Of a DNA stretch of 64,000 bases, positions 25,507 to 35,598 are shown piece by piece (position 1 is the first letter of the stretch; each line of letters starts with the position of its first letter). Source of the DNA: Parasphingorhabdus cellanae. Its GTDB lineage: Bacteria > Pseudomonadota > Alphaproteobacteria > Sphingomonadales > Sphingomonadaceae. The notes under the pieces are model-generated. The model did not search any database. It was not told where the DNA came from and was given only the letters and a program-made list of their open reading frames with translations. The position numbers and the translations under genes are program-made. The stretch covers positions 1,054,001-1,118,000 of the forward strand of contig NZ_CP071794.1 in the NCBI RefSeq assembly GCF_017498565.1, in the 5' to 3' direction.

Positions 25507-25979
25507 AGAACTTCCTGTGCCAGCGCCATTTTATTGCCGCCATGGGTAATCGCAATGCGCAGCTTCCAACGACCTTCAGGAAGACTATCCCGGCTAATAT
25601 AAGAGCCTGCACCCTGTTGTACAAAATGCAGAATGATTGGATCAGCACGTCCCACCGGATGTTCCGCAACAGCTGTTATTTCGGCGTCTTCCAGCGCGCT
25701 GTCATCGGCCCGCAATACGGTCATCGCCACTTTATCTTGTATCCGTGTAACCCGCGAGGCAGTCCAGCCATGAGCTTGCTGCTTACGCGATTCTTCTAGC
25801 CATTCATTATATTTCTGGCTGGCGACATAGCTATTGTCGACCACGGTTCCCCCAAAAGTGGAGACGGCAAATCGCGCCATCACCATATTGACCGAAACGA
25901 CCACCGTGAAAAACGCGACGATCATCACCGTGGCATGGAAGCCGGTAAATTTCTTCGGTTCGACAGTTTCTTGTTTCAT
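25503..25979 (-). CDS. ccoH: CcoH/FixH family protein
   Basis: A 158-residue protein with one N-terminal membrane helix (HATVMIVAFFTVVVSVNMVM) and a periplasmic beta-rich domain with DNSYVASQKYNEWLEESRKQ. It matches FixH in size and position and acts in cbb3 oxidase assembly. It overlaps both neighbours by 4 bases (ATGA), showing a tightly packed operon. Confidence 0.92.
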   Translation of the reverse strand: MKQETVEPKKFTGFHATVMIVAFFTVVVSVNMVMARFAVSTFGGTVVDNSYVASQKYNEWLEESRKQQAHGWTASRVTRIQDKVAMTVLRADDSALEDAEITAVAEHPVGRADPIILHFVQQGAGSYISRDSLPEGRWKLRIAITHGGNKMALAQEVL

Positions 25980-27433
25980 TCGAGTATCTCCGGGCGTTCA
26001 AAAAAGACGTCATGCGTATCCTGTGCTGTCCGGTCATCTTTGGCCTGAACAGTCAGCGTGAATTCCTCTCGTGCAGGCCCATCTCCTGGGCCTGCAACAA
26101 AAAGGCGTACCCTGCCAACACTGTCAGCCGGTACCTTAACTACGACGTTTTGACCGGCGGTTTTCCGCACCCCTTCACTCGTCCATAGTACAGCTCCGGG
26201 AAGACCAGACATGGAAATCTCCATTTCGCGCGGCCGGTTCTCCATATTGCGCAAGTTGACGGTATAGGCATTGCGCACATCCCCGTCCGCCAGTTGGACG
26301 TAAAGCGGATTGCGGTCATGATTGGCGCTGATGTCGATACGGGTGCGGTTGCCGACCGCAAAGAGCATCGCCAAGCCAATCGCGCCCCATGCGGAAAAAT
26401 AGAGTATTGTGCGCGGACGAAACAGGGTTTGTATGACGGGAACGTGGGACTTCCCTGCTTTTTCCAGTTCCTCGTCTTCCTCAGTCAAATAGTCGATCAA
26501 CCCGCGCGGACGGCCGACCTGATCCATCACCTTGTCACAGGCATCAATACACAAGGCACAGGTTATGCAGCCGATTTGCGGCCCTTCACGAATATCAATT
26601 CCGGTCGGACAGACCGCAACGCATTGATTGCAATCAACGCAATCCCCAAAGCTGCCGGGTTGCGCCTCTGCCTTTTTCACGCTGCCGCGAGGCTCCCCAC
26701 GCCAATCCTTGTAAGTCACGGTCAGTGATTTTTCGTCCATCATCGCTGCCTGTATGCGCGGCCACGGGCACATATAAATGCAAACCTGCTCGCGCATAAA
26801 ACCACCAAAGATAAAGGTTGTCGCGGTCAGAACGCCCACAGTGGCATAAGCCACAAAGGCTGCTTCCCCAGTAAAAAAGTCACGCGCCAAGGTGGGCGCA
26901 TCGGCGAAATAAAATATCCATGCGCCGCCGGTGGCCATCGCGACCAACAGCCAGATCGCCCATTTGCTAAGGCGCTTGGTAATTTTCTTTAGGCCCCATG
27001 GCGCATCCTGCAAGCGGAATTGAGCGTTGCGGTCGCCATCAATCGCTCGCTCGATATGCTGAAATAAATCGGTCCATACCGTTTGCGGACAGGAATATCC
27101 GCACCATGCCCGGCCAACCGCTGAAGTCACCAGAAACAGACCGATACCAGCCATCACCAGCATTCCCGCCACATAGTAAAATTCATGCGGCCAGATTTCG
27201 ATGCCGAACATGTAAAAGCGCCGGTTTGCAAGATCGACCAGCACCGCCTGATTCGGCGCATAAGGGCCACGGTCCCAGCGGATCCATGGCGTGATATAAT
27301 AAATGCCGAGCGTCACCGCCATGATCAGCCATTTCAGCCGCCGGAAGGTGCCGTCTACCGCCTTGGGGTAAACACCCTTCCGTTTTTCATACAGCTGCAG
27401 TTGGGGATCAAGAATTTCCTTAGGATTGCTCAT
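25976..27433 (-). CDS. ccoG: Cytochrome c oxidase accessory protein CcoG (RdxA/FixG)
   Basis: A 485-residue membrane iron-sulfur protein. Several helices alternate with cysteine motifs: CGYSCPQTVWTDLF, and a ferredoxin-like pair CVDCNQCVAVCPTGIDI and CITCALCIDACDKVM that can hold two 4Fe-4S clusters. The C-terminal region is an Ig-like periplasmic domain. Known role: copper reduction in cbb3 oxidase assembly. It overlaps the ccoP end by 14 bases. Confidence 0.96.
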   Translation of the reverse strand: MSNPKEILDPQLQLYEKRKGVYPKAVDGTFRRLKWLIMAVTLGIYYITPWIRWDRGPYAPNQAVLVDLANRRFYMFGIEIWPHEFYYVAGMLVMAGIGLFLVTSAVGRAWCGYSCPQTVWTDLFQHIERAIDGDRNAQFRLQDAPWGLKKITKRLSKWAIWLLVAMATGGAWIFYFADAPTLARDFFTGEAAFVAYATVGVLTATTFIFGGFMREQVCIYMCPWPRIQAAMMDEKSLTVTYKDWRGEPRGSVKKAEAQPGSFGDCVDCNQCVAVCPTGIDIREGPQIGCITCALCIDACDKVMDQVGRPRGLIDYLTEEDEELEKAGKSHVPVIQTLFRPRTILYFSAWGAIGLAMLFAVGNRTRIDISANHDRNPLYVQLADGDVRNAYTVNLRNMENRPREMEISMSGLPGAVLWTSEGVRKTAGQNVVVKVPADSVGRVRLFVAGPGDGPAREEFTLTVQAKDDRTAQDTHDVFFERPEILE

Positions 27434-28361
27434 CTACGGGAGTCTCCGTCTCAATCTCTGTTGCGGCCTCTTCTACCACGGGTGCAGCTTCGCCGCCGCC
27501 TAGTGAATGCACGTAGGCGGTTAGCATCCTGATCGTCGCAGGATCCAGCCGCTGCCCCCAGCGCGGCATTACGCCATAGCGGCTGTTCGTGATCGTTTCT
27601 GTAAGCGAAGCACGATCAAGACCATAAAGGCTGATGGCGTCGGTCAGATTGGGCGCGCCCTGAAATCGGTCGCCTTTGGCATCATTGCCATGGCATATCG
27701 TGCAATTTACTTCGAACAAAGCCGCACCGCGGGTTGCCGAAGCGCTGGGTTTTTCACGATTGCTAAGCACCCGGACATGGGAAACCAAGTCCTGAATTTC
27801 ATTAGGCTGCAATATCCCGTCGCGGCCAAAGGCTGGCATCTGTGAAAAACGCGTCTCGTCATGATCAGGATTACGGATCCCATGGATCAACGTGTATTCG
27901 ATCGCTTCCATATCCCCACCCCATAGCCACTCGTCGTCATTCAAGTTCGGATAGCCTTTGGAGCCTGCAGCGCCAGCGCCATGACACTGTACGCAATGGA
28001 CCTTGAACGCCGAACGCCCGCCCTGAATCGCTTCGTTAAGCAAAGCGGAATTTTTTGGCAAATCGTGGATATCGGTTGAGACGAGAGCCTGCCGAATTGG
28101 TTCCAACTCCACTTCTCGTGCCGCCACAGCCTTTTCATAGTCACCGCGGCTGGACCAACCCAAAACGCCTTCGGTGGCGCTGTTCAGCATCGGCCAAGCC
28201 GGGTAAAGCACGACATAAACAAGCGCCCAGATGATAGTTGCATAAAGTGTCCAAAGCCACCAGCGCGGCATTGGCGTATCGAGCTCCTCGATGCCATCCC
28301 ATTCATGGCCGACCGTTTTGGTGCCGGTAGGTTCGTCAACTCTTTGGTTATCAACCATCAT
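27420..28361 (-). CDS. ccoP: cbb3-type cytochrome c oxidase subunit III
   Basis: About 313 residues. An N-terminal membrane helix (WWLWTLYATIIWALVYVVLY) is followed by two c-type heme motifs, CVQCH and CTICH, each with a later methionine ligand (QMPAFG, VMPRWG). It passes electrons from cytochrome c to CcoN. Three ATG codons in a row (28364, 28361, 28358) compete; GAGG at 28371-28368 fits 28361 or 28358 best. The start lies inside the end of ccoQ. Confidence 0.95.
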   Translation of the reverse strand: MMVDNQRVDEPTGTKTVGHEWDGIEELDTPMPRWWLWTLYATIIWALVYVVLYPAWPMLNSATEGVLGWSSRGDYEKAVAAREVELEPIRQALVSTDIHDLPKNSALLNEAIQGGRSAFKVHCVQCHGAGAAGSKGYPNLNDDEWLWGGDMEAIEYTLIHGIRNPDHDETRFSQMPAFGRDGILQPNEIQDLVSHVRVLSNREKPSASATRGAALFEVNCTICHGNDAKGDRFQGAPNLTDAISLYGLDRASLTETITNSRYGVMPRWGQRLDPATIRMLTAYVHSLGGGEAAPVVEEAATEIETETPVDEQS

Positions 28362-28512
28362 CATGGTCCTCTTCAAAGATCATATGCGCTGCTTTATCAT
28401 GTTTGCGGCCTGATCCGGGCCGGAAGGTCCAGCCAATCAACGTCAGAAATATCATGCCCAGAAAAACTAGCCCCCAGCTATCCGCAAAATGCCTCAGGTC
28501 TTCATAATTCAT
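28351..28512 (-). CDS. ccoQ: cbb3 oxidase small subunit CcoQ
   Basis: A 53-residue protein beginning [20 protein letters not shown]. One membrane helix is followed by [15 protein letters not shown], the usual CcoQ pattern, and an acidic tail. Its ATG overlaps the ccoO stop by 4 bases and its end overlaps the ccoP start. It stabilises the N-O-P complex. Confidence 0.92.
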   Translation of the reverse strand: MNYEDLRHFADSWGLVFLGMIFLTLIGWTFRPGSGRKHDKAAHMIFEEDHDDG

Positions 28513-29243
28513 CGCGGTTGCTCCAGGGGCTCTGCCGCTTCAAAGTCTACTAATGTGCCAATCATTTGGAGGTACGCGACCAGTGCATCCATTTCTGTCA
28601 ACCGGTCGGGATCGCCGTCAAAATCCCGTACCTGCGCTTTGGGATAGCGTTCTTCCAGATCGGCAGTCGACGCCATGGGGTCCGCTTGCACTATTAGATC
28701 TTCATTGGCCGCAGCAATTGCTTCCTCTGTGTAAGGCACGCCGATTCGTCGCTGAGCTCTGAGATGTTTCACCATATCGCCAGCTTTCAGGTCCTTTTCG
28801 GCGAGAAACGCATAAGGCGGCATGATCGATTCCGGCACCACCGAGCGCGGGTCAATCAGATGCTGGACATGCCATTCGTCCGAATAGCGCCCGCCAACCC
28901 GAGCCAGATCGGGACCGGTTCTCTTCGATCCCCATTGGAACGGATGATCGTACATGCTTTCCGCCGCCAGGCTGTAATGGCCATAGCGCTCCACTTCATC
29001 CCGGAAAGGCCGCACCATCTGGCTGTGACAGCTGTAGCAACCTTCGCGGATGTAGATGTTGCGCCCAGCGAGTTCGAGCGGCGTATAGGGCCGCATACCT
29101 TCTACTTTTTCAATCGTGTTATCGATCCAGAATAGGGGTGCAATTTCTACAATTCCGCCAATTGCCACGGTCACGAAAGCCGCGAGACCAAGCAAGGTGA
29201 CATTGCGTTCAAGTTTCTTATGTTTCTCGGCAAAACCGGACAT
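28509..29243 (-). CDS. ccoO: cbb3-type cytochrome c oxidase subunit II
   Basis: A 244-residue membrane-anchored monoheme c protein. After one N-terminal helix it carries [20 protein letters not shown], the diagnostic CcoO heme site, and [15 protein letters not shown] with the axial methionine. It lies 12 bases downstream of ccoN. Confidence 0.97.
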   Translation of the reverse strand: MSGFAEKHKKLERNVTLLGLAAFVTVAIGGIVEIAPLFWIDNTIEKVEGMRPYTPLELAGRNIYIREGCYSCHSQMVRPFRDEVERYGHYSLAAESMYDHPFQWGSKRTGPDLARVGGRYSDEWHVQHLIDPRSVVPESIMPPYAFLAEKDLKAGDMVKHLRAQRRIGVPYTEEAIAAANEDLIVQADPMASTADLEERYPKAQVRDFDGDPDRLTEMDALVAYLQMIGTLVDFEAAEPLEQPR

Positions 29244-29255
29244 AATATTGTCTCC

Positions 29256-30926
29256 TTATTCTGCTGGCGCGATTGCAGGTTTCCCTACAATTGGCTTGTC
29301 GAGTTCCTCATTATGAGGCGTTTCGGTCATGGGTTTTTCGTCGCGCTGTTTACCCGCAATGGTCATCCAGACATTGTAAACCAGCACGATGGCACCAGCG
29401 AGATACAGCAAACCGCCCGTTGCCCGGATCAGGTACATGGGTAGCATCGCCGAGACGACTTCCGAGAAAGCGTAGACCAGATAACCATCGTCACCATATT
29501 CGCGCCACATCAGGCCCTGCATGATACCGGCAACCCACATCGACGCGGCGTAAAGAACGATGCCGAGCGTCGCGAGCCAGAAGTGCCAGTTCACCATCCG
29601 CAGCGAATAAAGCCGTTCTTTGCCCCACAGACGCGGAACAAGATAATAAAGGCAAGCAAAGGTGATCATGCCGTTCCAACCGAGCGCGCCGCTATGCACA
29701 TGACCAATCGTCCAGTCGGTATAATGCGACAAGCTATTGACCGCCTTGACCGACATCATCGGCCCTTCAAAGGTGCTCATCCCATAAAAGGCGAGCGCCA
29801 GAACCATCATCCGGATGATCGGATCGGTGCGGATTTTATCCCACGCCCCGTTCAGCGTCATCAGGCCGTTGATCATGCCGCCCCAGCTTGGCATCCACAG
29901 CACGACCGAGAACACCATGCCCAGAGTCTGCGCCCAGTCGGGTAGCGCGGTGTAGTGCAGATGGTGCGGCCCTGCCCAGATGTAGAGGAAGATCAAAGAC
30001 CAGAAGTGAATGATCGACAGGCGGTAGCTGTAAACCGGCCGTTCTGCCTGTTTTGGCACAAAATAATACATCATCGCAAGGAAGCCGGCGGTCAGGAAGA
30101 ATCCAACTGCATTATGACCGTACCACCACTGCGTCAGCGCATCTTGCACCCCGGCAAAGGCCGCATAGCTTTTGGAACCGAGCAAGCTAACCGGCATCGA
30201 CAAACCATTGACGATATGCAGCATCGCAATCGTCAGAATGAAAGAAAGATAGAACCAGTTCGCCACATAAATGTGCGGTTCCGACCGGCGCACGATCGTT
30301 CCGATGAACACCGCTGCATAACAAACCCATACAATGGTCAGCCACAAATCGACATACCATTCCGGTTCGGCATATTCTTTGGATTGGGTTACACCCATGA
30401 GATAGCCAGTGGCGGCCAGTACGATGAACAGCTGATACCCCCAGAAAACGAAACGGGCGAGACCGGGGAAGGCCAACCTCGCCCTGCACGTGCGCTGCAC
30501 GACATAATAACTCGTCGCGATCAGTGCATTGCCTCCGAAAGCAAAAACAACAGCAGAGGTGTGAAGTGGCCGCAAACGACCGAATGTTGTAAATTCATTG
30601 TTGAGATTGAGCACCGGAAACGCGAGTTGCAGGGCAATGATCAAACCAACAGTGAGACCGGCTATACCCCAGAAAATCGTCGCAATCACACCCCAGCGGA
30701 TTGGGTCATCATCATAGACACCCAAATCGGCAGGCGCTTTCAATATCCCGCGCCCAATGGCAGCATAGTCGGCTTTATTGATCGTAACCCAAAGGGTGAT
30801 CCCGGCCGCCAAAGCGATAATTGCCATATGCACGGCAAAGCCGGCATCTGCTGCCAAGACCATTGCCATAAATGCAAGAAATACGATAGCCAACCAGCCG
30901 CCAGCCTTCAGTAAGAGCGTGTCCAT
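29256..30926 (-). CDS. ccoN: cbb3-type cytochrome c oxidase subunit I
   Basis: A 556-residue heme-copper oxidase core with about 12-14 membrane helices. Histidine ligands are seen in [41 protein letters not shown] and the HIVNG / [17 protein letters not shown] segments. It reduces oxygen to water with high affinity and pumps protons. It opens the ccoNOQPGHIS operon. An FNR box lies upstream at 31003-31016. Confidence 0.98.
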   Translation of the reverse strand: MDTLLLKAGGWLAIVFLAFMAMVLAADAGFAVHMAIIALAAGITLWVTINKADYAAIGRGILKAPADLGVYDDDPIRWGVIATIFWGIAGLTVGLIIALQLAFPVLNLNNEFTTFGRLRPLHTSAVVFAFGGNALIATSYYVVQRTCRARLAFPGLARFVFWGYQLFIVLAATGYLMGVTQSKEYAEPEWYVDLWLTIVWVCYAAVFIGTIVRRSEPHIYVANWFYLSFILTIAMLHIVNGLSMPVSLLGSKSYAAFAGVQDALTQWWYGHNAVGFFLTAGFLAMMYYFVPKQAERPVYSYRLSIIHFWSLIFLYIWAGPHHLHYTALPDWAQTLGMVFSVVLWMPSWGGMINGLMTLNGAWDKIRTDPIIRMMVLALAFYGMSTFEGPMMSVKAVNSLSHYTDWTIGHVHSGALGWNGMITFACLYYLVPRLWGKERLYSLRMVNWHFWLATLGIVLYAASMWVAGIMQGLMWREYGDDGYLVYAFSEVVSAMLPMYLIRATGGLLYLAGAIVLVYNVWMTIAGKQRDEKPMTETPHNEELDKPIVGKPAIAPAE

Positions 30927-31002
30927 AATGTCCTTCCCAGTGTCAACAGTGCAAAAACTGTCTTCAACGAGACGGGCATGGCAGGCCGATGATTCAACCT
31001 CA

Positions 31003-31016
31003 TTGATTTAGATCAA
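31003..31016 (-). promoter_or_regulatory. Perfect FNR/FixK box before ccoN
   Basis: TTGATTTAGATCAA matches the consensus TTGAT-N4-ATCAA at all ten defined positions. Its centre lies 83 bases before the ccoN start codon, a usual place for an activator site near -41.5. The FnrL-encoding gene lies just upstream on the same strand. Low-oxygen activation of the operon is the natural reading. Confidence 0.9.
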
Positions 31017-31104
31017 CAGGCCTTGTCTCTTCGACTATGAAATGGAAATTCTATTGCCGTGCGGTGGATTATCCGGTCAAAGACCGTTTTAGTGCACGGC
31101 TCGT

Positions 31105-31824
31105 TTAATGAACGGAGAGCGCCCCGGCGTCTGCGATATTACGCAGACGATCGGCATCAAGAATTTGGACATTGCGATGATCTGGCAGTGCGATGATATC
31201 GTTCTTTTTCAATTGGGTCATTTGGCGGCTGACTGTTTCAATTGTCAGGCCCAATATATCGGCCACTTGCTGCCGTCCGAACGGCAAGGCAAAAAGTTTC
31301 AGATTGCCGCCAACGACGCTGCAGCTAGCATCAGCCAGCCGCTCAGACATTTCCAATAGGAACGAGGCAACCCGCTCAGCCGCAGTTTTTCGGCCGAGTA
31401 GCAGCATTGAGCGCCGAACGCGGTCCAATTCGATTAATGTGCGCCGTAATAATTTATGTTCAAGGTCAGGATGTTCACGAACAAACTGATCAAAATCAGA
31501 GCGTGAAAAAACGCAGACTTTGGAATCCGCAAGAGCCGTCACCGAATATTCATTTTTATCACCAAAAGGGCGACCAACAAAGTCCGAGGGATATAACAAA
31601 CCGATAATCTGTTCACGCCCGTCTTCCAAGGACGAGGTTAGCTTGAATGCGCCTTCGACAACATTGGCCACGATCAGGCTATCATCCCCTTCCCAGATCA
31701 AAGCCTGCCCAGCCTTGATGGAAACCTTACGGGAAAGACGATTGATAGCGACCAATTCATCTGGATCCAAAGCAGCACAAATGGATTTGTTCCGGACTAC
31801 ACATTGATCGCAATTGTTCATCAT
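31105..31824 (-). CDS. fnrL: FnrL-type Crp/Fnr oxygen-sensing regulator
   Basis: A 239-residue regulator. Cysteines at 5, 8, 16 (CDQCVVRNKSIC) and 104 (SKVCVFS) match the 4Fe-4S ligand layout of FnrL-type proteins. A cyclic-nucleotide-like barrel is followed by a helix-turn-helix with GRQQVADILGLTIETVSRQM. The E-x2-SR motif in the recognition helix is the one that reads TTGAT half-sites. It should be active without oxygen. The ATG at 31824 has GAGG 11 bases upstream; the second ATG at 31821 is possible. The name follows alphaproteobacterial use. Confidence 0.93.
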   Translation of the reverse strand: MMNNCDQCVVRNKSICAALDPDELVAINRLSRKVSIKAGQALIWEGDDSLIVANVVEGAFKLTSSLEDGREQIIGLLYPSDFVGRPFGDKNEYSVTALADSKVCVFSRSDFDQFVREHPDLEHKLLRRTLIELDRVRRSMLLLGRKTAAERVASFLLEMSERLADASCSVVGGNLKLFALPFGRQQVADILGLTIETVSRQMTQLKKNDIIALPDHRNVQILDADRLRNIADAGALSVH

Positions 31825-31940
31825 AGATCAGTAAACCTCGTCGAATGTTCGAGCATTTGCCCGGCCTGTTCCCCGATTGTTTTGACCGATATTGTCAAGC
31901 ATTTCGCCGCCCCCACCGGTGCGAAATGACTTCCTAATTT

Positions 31941-32480
31941 TTAAAAGGGTACGTCATCATCGAGATCACTGTCAAATGCACCGCCGCCCTGGCCGCCAGA
32001 TGAACCACCGCCCGATGACCCGCCGCCGGTACTGCCCCAGCCATCATTGGAACCGCCGCCAGAGCCGCCGCCCGAACCGCCGCCGCTCCAACCGTCATTG
32101 CTGCCCTGACCACCCATGCCTCCACCCTGACGAGAATCGAGCATTTCCAGTTTGCCGTCAAAGCCTTGCAAAACAATTTCGGTCGAATAGCGGTCATTGC
32201 CAGATTGGTCCTGCCATTTACGGGTCTGCAGCTTGCCTTCAATATAGACCTTGCTGCCCTTGCGCAGATATTTCTCAGCAACACCAGCAAGACCTTCGGA
32301 GAAGATCGCAACGCTATGCCACTCGGTCTTTTCCTTGCGTTCACCGGTATTGCGGTCTTTCCAGCTTTCCGACGTGGCGATGCGTAGATTGCAAACTTTA
32401 CCGCCATTGTTAAACGTACGCACTTCGGGGTCGGCACCCAGATTTCCTACGATAATTACTTTATTGATGCCGCCAGCCAT
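31941..32480 (-). CDS. ssb: Single-stranded DNA-binding protein
   Basis: A 179-residue protein. [21 protein letters not shown] and the OB-fold (to about 115, with [21 protein letters not shown]) are standard. A Gly/Ser-rich linker with GGGSGGGS repeats follows and the tail ends in DLDDDVPF, which binds partner proteins. The ATG at 32480 fits family N-termini and has AGGGG 9 bases upstream; a second ATG two codons earlier is too close. Confidence 0.97.
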   Translation of the reverse strand: MAGGINKVIIVGNLGADPEVRTFNNGGKVCNLRIATSESWKDRNTGERKEKTEWHSVAIFSEGLAGVAEKYLRKGSKVYIEGKLQTRKWQDQSGNDRYSTEIVLQGFDGKLEMLDSRQGGGMGGQGSNDGWSGGGSGGGSGGGSNDGWGSTGGGSSGGGSSGGQGGGAFDSDLDDDVPF

Positions 32481-32533
32481 TTGCATTTTCCCCTTGGAAT
32501 ATCTTTGATGTTTTTCGAGTCTCTGGAGGCTCT

Positions 32534-34393
32534 TTACAGGCCGAGTGCAACCGCCGTCCAGTAGGTAATCCCGGCCGCGACATAAGCCAGTGCGAAAAGG
32601 TAGCCGAGCATGAACATCGGCCATTTCCAGCCATTGGTTTCGCGGCGGGTCACCGCAATGGTCGAGATACATTGCGGTGCAAAGACAAACCAGGCGAGAA
32701 AAGCCAGTGCGGTTGGCAATGACCAACGGCTTTGCAGGCGTTCGGTCAGTGATTTCGCTTCGGCCTCTTCATCAGGTGCATCAATCGCATAGGTTGTCGC
32801 CAAGGCCGCCACGGCCACTTCACGCGCAGCCATGGCAGGGATCAACGCGAGTGCGATATCTCGGTTAAAGCCTATCGGCGCAACCACCGGTTCGATAACG
32901 TTAGCAATCCGGCCTGCGGCGGAATAATCCACCTGGCTGACCGGACTATCGATAGGAACTTTGGGATAGGTCAGCATCAACCAAAGTACCACCGTTGCTG
33001 CAAAGATAATCGTACCAGCGCGGCGCAAGAAAATCCAGGCGCGCTGCCACAGACCCAACAGGATATCGCGGATACGTGGCAATTGATATTTCGGCATTTC
33101 CATCAAAAAGCCGCTATTGGGCCCCTTGGCAACAGTACTACGCAATATAAGCGCGACCAGCATCGCACCGACAATGCCGAATATATAGAGCCCGAACAGC
33201 ACCAAGCCCTGAAGCCCGACGCCGCCACCGACATCGCGGGCTGGAATAAAGGCACCAATAATAATCGCATAAACCGGCAATCGGGCGGCACAGGTCATCA
33301 GCGGCGCGACCAATATGGTGGTGAGCCGGTCTTTCGGGTCGGCAATACTGCGTGTCGCCATGATACCAGGAATAGCGCAGGCGAAGGAAGAGAGCAGCGG
33401 AATGAAGCTGCGACCGGACAGGCCTACGCTGGCCATCAGCCGGTCCATGATAAAGGCGGCGCGGGTCATATAACCGCTTGCCTCCAAGAGCAGAATGAAC
33501 AGGAACAGGATTAAAATTTGCGGCAGGAACACGACTACCGATCCGACACCACCAATAGCGCCTTCAATGATGAAATCGCGCAAGAAGCCTTCACCGAGAC
33601 TGGCTTCTACACCAGCCGCAGCCCATTCGGTTGCACCCTCAATCCAGCCGATGGGGGCTTCCGACCAAGCGAAGACCGCCTGAAACATCACAAACATAAT
33701 CGCCAAAAGGATGATCGGGCCCGCAATCGGATGCAAAAACATGGCATCAGCGTGCTCCGACCAGCGGCGCCCGGCGGTTTCCGAAACTACAGTCAGATTG
33801 GCAATTTTCTTCGCCTGTTTGCGCAGCCCATGATCGCCTTCATTGGAAACCGCGGTATCTTGCTTATCGGTTTTATGACCCAGTCGCTTCTCTATCGCTG
33901 CAGACAAATCCTCAAGCCCGCGTCGGCGCACGGCCACCGTGGGTACAACCGGCACACCCAATTCTACTTCTAACTTGGCCGGGTCCAGTGTCAAACCATC
34001 CCGTTCGGCCAAATCCATCATGTTGAGTGCAATCACAACCGGAAGGCCCAGCGCTATAACCTCCAGAGCAAAGCGCAGATGATTATCGAGATTGGCAGCA
34101 TCGAGCACAACGATAATTGCATCGGGTTTCCGTTCTCCTTCTTGCAAACCCATTATCACGCTGCGCGTGACGGCCTCGTCCGGACTGGTCGGATCAAGGC
34201 TGTAGCTGCCCGGCAAATCGACCAGTTCCGCAGGTCGCCCGTTGGGCATTTGAAAGTGACCGGATTTACGTTCAACAGTCACGCCGGGATAATTTGCAAT
34301 TTTCTGACGCGCGCCAGTTAGCGCATTGAACAGTGCGCTTTTGCCAGCATTGGGGTTGCCCGCCAGGACAATAAGGGGGGCTGCTTCACTCAT
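32534..34393 (-). CDS. feoB: Ferrous iron transporter FeoB
   Basis: A 619-residue membrane GTPase. The G domain carries G1 [14 protein letters not shown], the switch/G2 region [13 protein letters not shown]3 DLPGSYSL and G4 [11 protein letters not shown]. Two FeoB gate regions with several helices make up the rest. It imports Fe2+. It follows feoA by 3 bases. The protein is shorter than E. coli FeoB, as in other sphingomonads, and no FeoC gene is seen. Confidence 0.97.
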   Translation of the reverse strand: MSEAAPLIVLAGNPNAGKSALFNALTGARQKIANYPGVTVERKSGHFQMPNGRPAELVDLPGSYSLDPTSPDEAVTRSVIMGLQEGERKPDAIIVVLDAANLDNHLRFALEVIALGLPVVIALNMMDLAERDGLTLDPAKLEVELGVPVVPTVAVRRRGLEDLSAAIEKRLGHKTDKQDTAVSNEGDHGLRKQAKKIANLTVVSETAGRRWSEHADAMFLHPIAGPIILLAIMFVMFQAVFAWSEAPIGWIEGATEWAAAGVEASLGEGFLRDFIIEGAIGGVGSVVVFLPQILILFLFILLLEASGYMTRAAFIMDRLMASVGLSGRSFIPLLSSFACAIPGIMATRSIADPKDRLTTILVAPLMTCAARLPVYAIIIGAFIPARDVGGGVGLQGLVLFGLYIFGIVGAMLVALILRSTVAKGPNSGFLMEMPKYQLPRIRDILLGLWQRAWIFLRRAGTIIFAATVVLWLMLTYPKVPIDSPVSQVDYSAAGRIANVIEPVVAPIGFNRDIALALIPAMAAREVAVAALATTYAIDAPDEEAEAKSLTERLQSRWSLPTALAFLAWFVFAPQCISTIAVTRRETNGWKWPMFMLGYLFALAYVAAGITYWTAVALGL

Positions 34394-34396
34394 GAT

Positions 34397-34663
34397 CTAA
34401 GCTGGAATGACCACCGATATGGCCGATGCGTGCGATTTGCGAACCGCAATCATCATGCGCCCAACTTTCAGAGCGATAGGGTCGTTGAAACCGAACATGC
34501 CTTTGTGGAGTTTCTCCACCGAAACGCCTTCATCAAGACCCAGGGCTCGCAGCCGTGCGCCTTCATTTTCTGACATGGATTCCCAATCAATGGCCGAAAT
34601 TTCGGCGCGCTGGCGCATGGAAAGGCGATCCAGCGTAACCGCTAATGTAACCGGTGCGTTCAT
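34397..34663 (-). CDS. feoA: FeoA family ferrous-iron transport protein
   Basis: An 88-residue SH3-like protein: RLRALGLDEGVSVEKLHKGMFGFNDPIALKVG is typical of FeoA. It supports FeoB function. Iron regulation would be expected, but I see no convincing Fur or Irr box upstream. Confidence 0.9.
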   Translation of the reverse strand: MNAPVTLAVTLDRLSMRQRAEISAIDWESMSENEGARLRALGLDEGVSVEKLHKGMFGFNDPIALKVGRMMIAVRKSHASAISVVIPA

Positions 34664-34776
34664 AGATAACTCAATAAATCTCAGTTGCGACTGATTATCA
34701 ATATTGATTGGTTCTGGCGAGTCTTTTGTTTATACGCCTCACATATTCTATTGAAAAGCCAAGCAGAAATCTATGA

Positions 34777-35454
34777 TCACGCCCCGCGATAGCGCAATCG
34801 CCCAATGAAACGGGCCATGCTGAACCGGTCTCGTCCAGGCTGCGTGATCTTTGCTTTCACTTTCTCAAACTGCATGACATTCTCTATCCGACGGTCGAGA
34901 AAAGCCCTGGTATCGGCATATTCTTCGCTCTCGTCATCCAGAAAAACGCTGATTGTGCTCCCGTAAACAGCGGATAGCAAAGTACGCTTTGTGTAATGAT
35001 TATAGTCGGTCGCTGTATCGCCCGCGAGCCGCCACATTTTATCTGCTGCGCGCCAGCCGAGTTTAGCCGCTGTCCTAAGATTTGGCGGTGCCGCCAATAT
35101 GGCTAAGGCACGGCGTAATCCTTCGCGGTCTGCCTCCAATGCCTCCAGCCGAGCGACCACTAGTGCGGTAATCCGTTCACGGATTTTCATCGCACCCAAT
35201 TCTTCTTCGGAAAATTTATCCGCCATCGCTTCATCGATCGACTGAAACCAGGCATCGATCATATCGACCGGACCTTTGTTAAACGCCAATCGCGCCATAT
35301 CTGCGTCAACGTCAGTTTGTTGTGCAGCAGCTGCAACGGCTTCTTCATTCCAACCATCAAAAGCCGCCTGTGATGCCAAAAGCGGAGCAAGATAAGCACG
35401 AACTTCATCCAGCGTTGGATCGTCTCTTAGCGGTTCGAGAGTTTTAGCGTACAT
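34777..35454 (-). CDS. COQ9 family protein
   Basis: A 225-residue soluble protein. MIDAWFQSIDEAMAD in the first half and KMWRLAGDTATDYNHYTKRTLLSAVYGSTISVFLDD in the second match the COQ9 C-terminal domain, in which the D-x2-D-Y-N-H-Y-TKR segment binds lipid. COQ9 helps ring hydroxylation in ubiquinone synthesis. The UbiH-like gene is 15 kb away. Confidence 0.92.
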   Translation of the reverse strand: MYAKTLEPLRDDPTLDEVRAYLAPLLASQAAFDGWNEEAVAAAAQQTDVDADMARLAFNKGPVDMIDAWFQSIDEAMADKFSEEELGAMKIRERITALVVARLEALEADREGLRRALAILAAPPNLRTAAKLGWRAADKMWRLAGDTATDYNHYTKRTLLSAVYGSTISVFLDDESEEYADTRAFLDRRIENVMQFEKVKAKITQPGRDRFSMARFIGRLRYRGA

Positions 35455-35598
35455 GTCCTGATGTTCCTTTGGCTGTTCGGGCGATCAATAAATCAGATAT
35501 AGGCTGAAAGAAAAGATTTTCAAAGCACTGCATTGCAAAGCGCCACTGGTCTGACTAGCTATTCATCAAGCAGTTAAAAATAGCGAGAGAACAGATAT

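Noticed and set aside
29955-30914. 319-codon frame on the plus strand opposite ccoN
   Set aside because: Antisense shadow of a certain gene. Its composition follows from codon bias of ccoN and it has no recognisable motif.
31882-31898. TTGAC-N7-GTCAA upstream of fnrL as an FNR/Dnr site
   Set aside because: The arms are perfect but the spacer is 7 rather than 4 bases, so it does not fit the Crp/Fnr family. It may be a chance repeat or overlap a promoter.
31934-32437. Alternative minus-strand frame inside ssb
   Set aside because: ssb is unambiguous and the overlapping frame has no domain.
34685-34701. AT-rich TTGCGACTGATTATCAA before feoA as a Fur box
   Set aside because: Only a partial palindrome. 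It does not fit the Fur, Irr or FNR consensus well enough to call.
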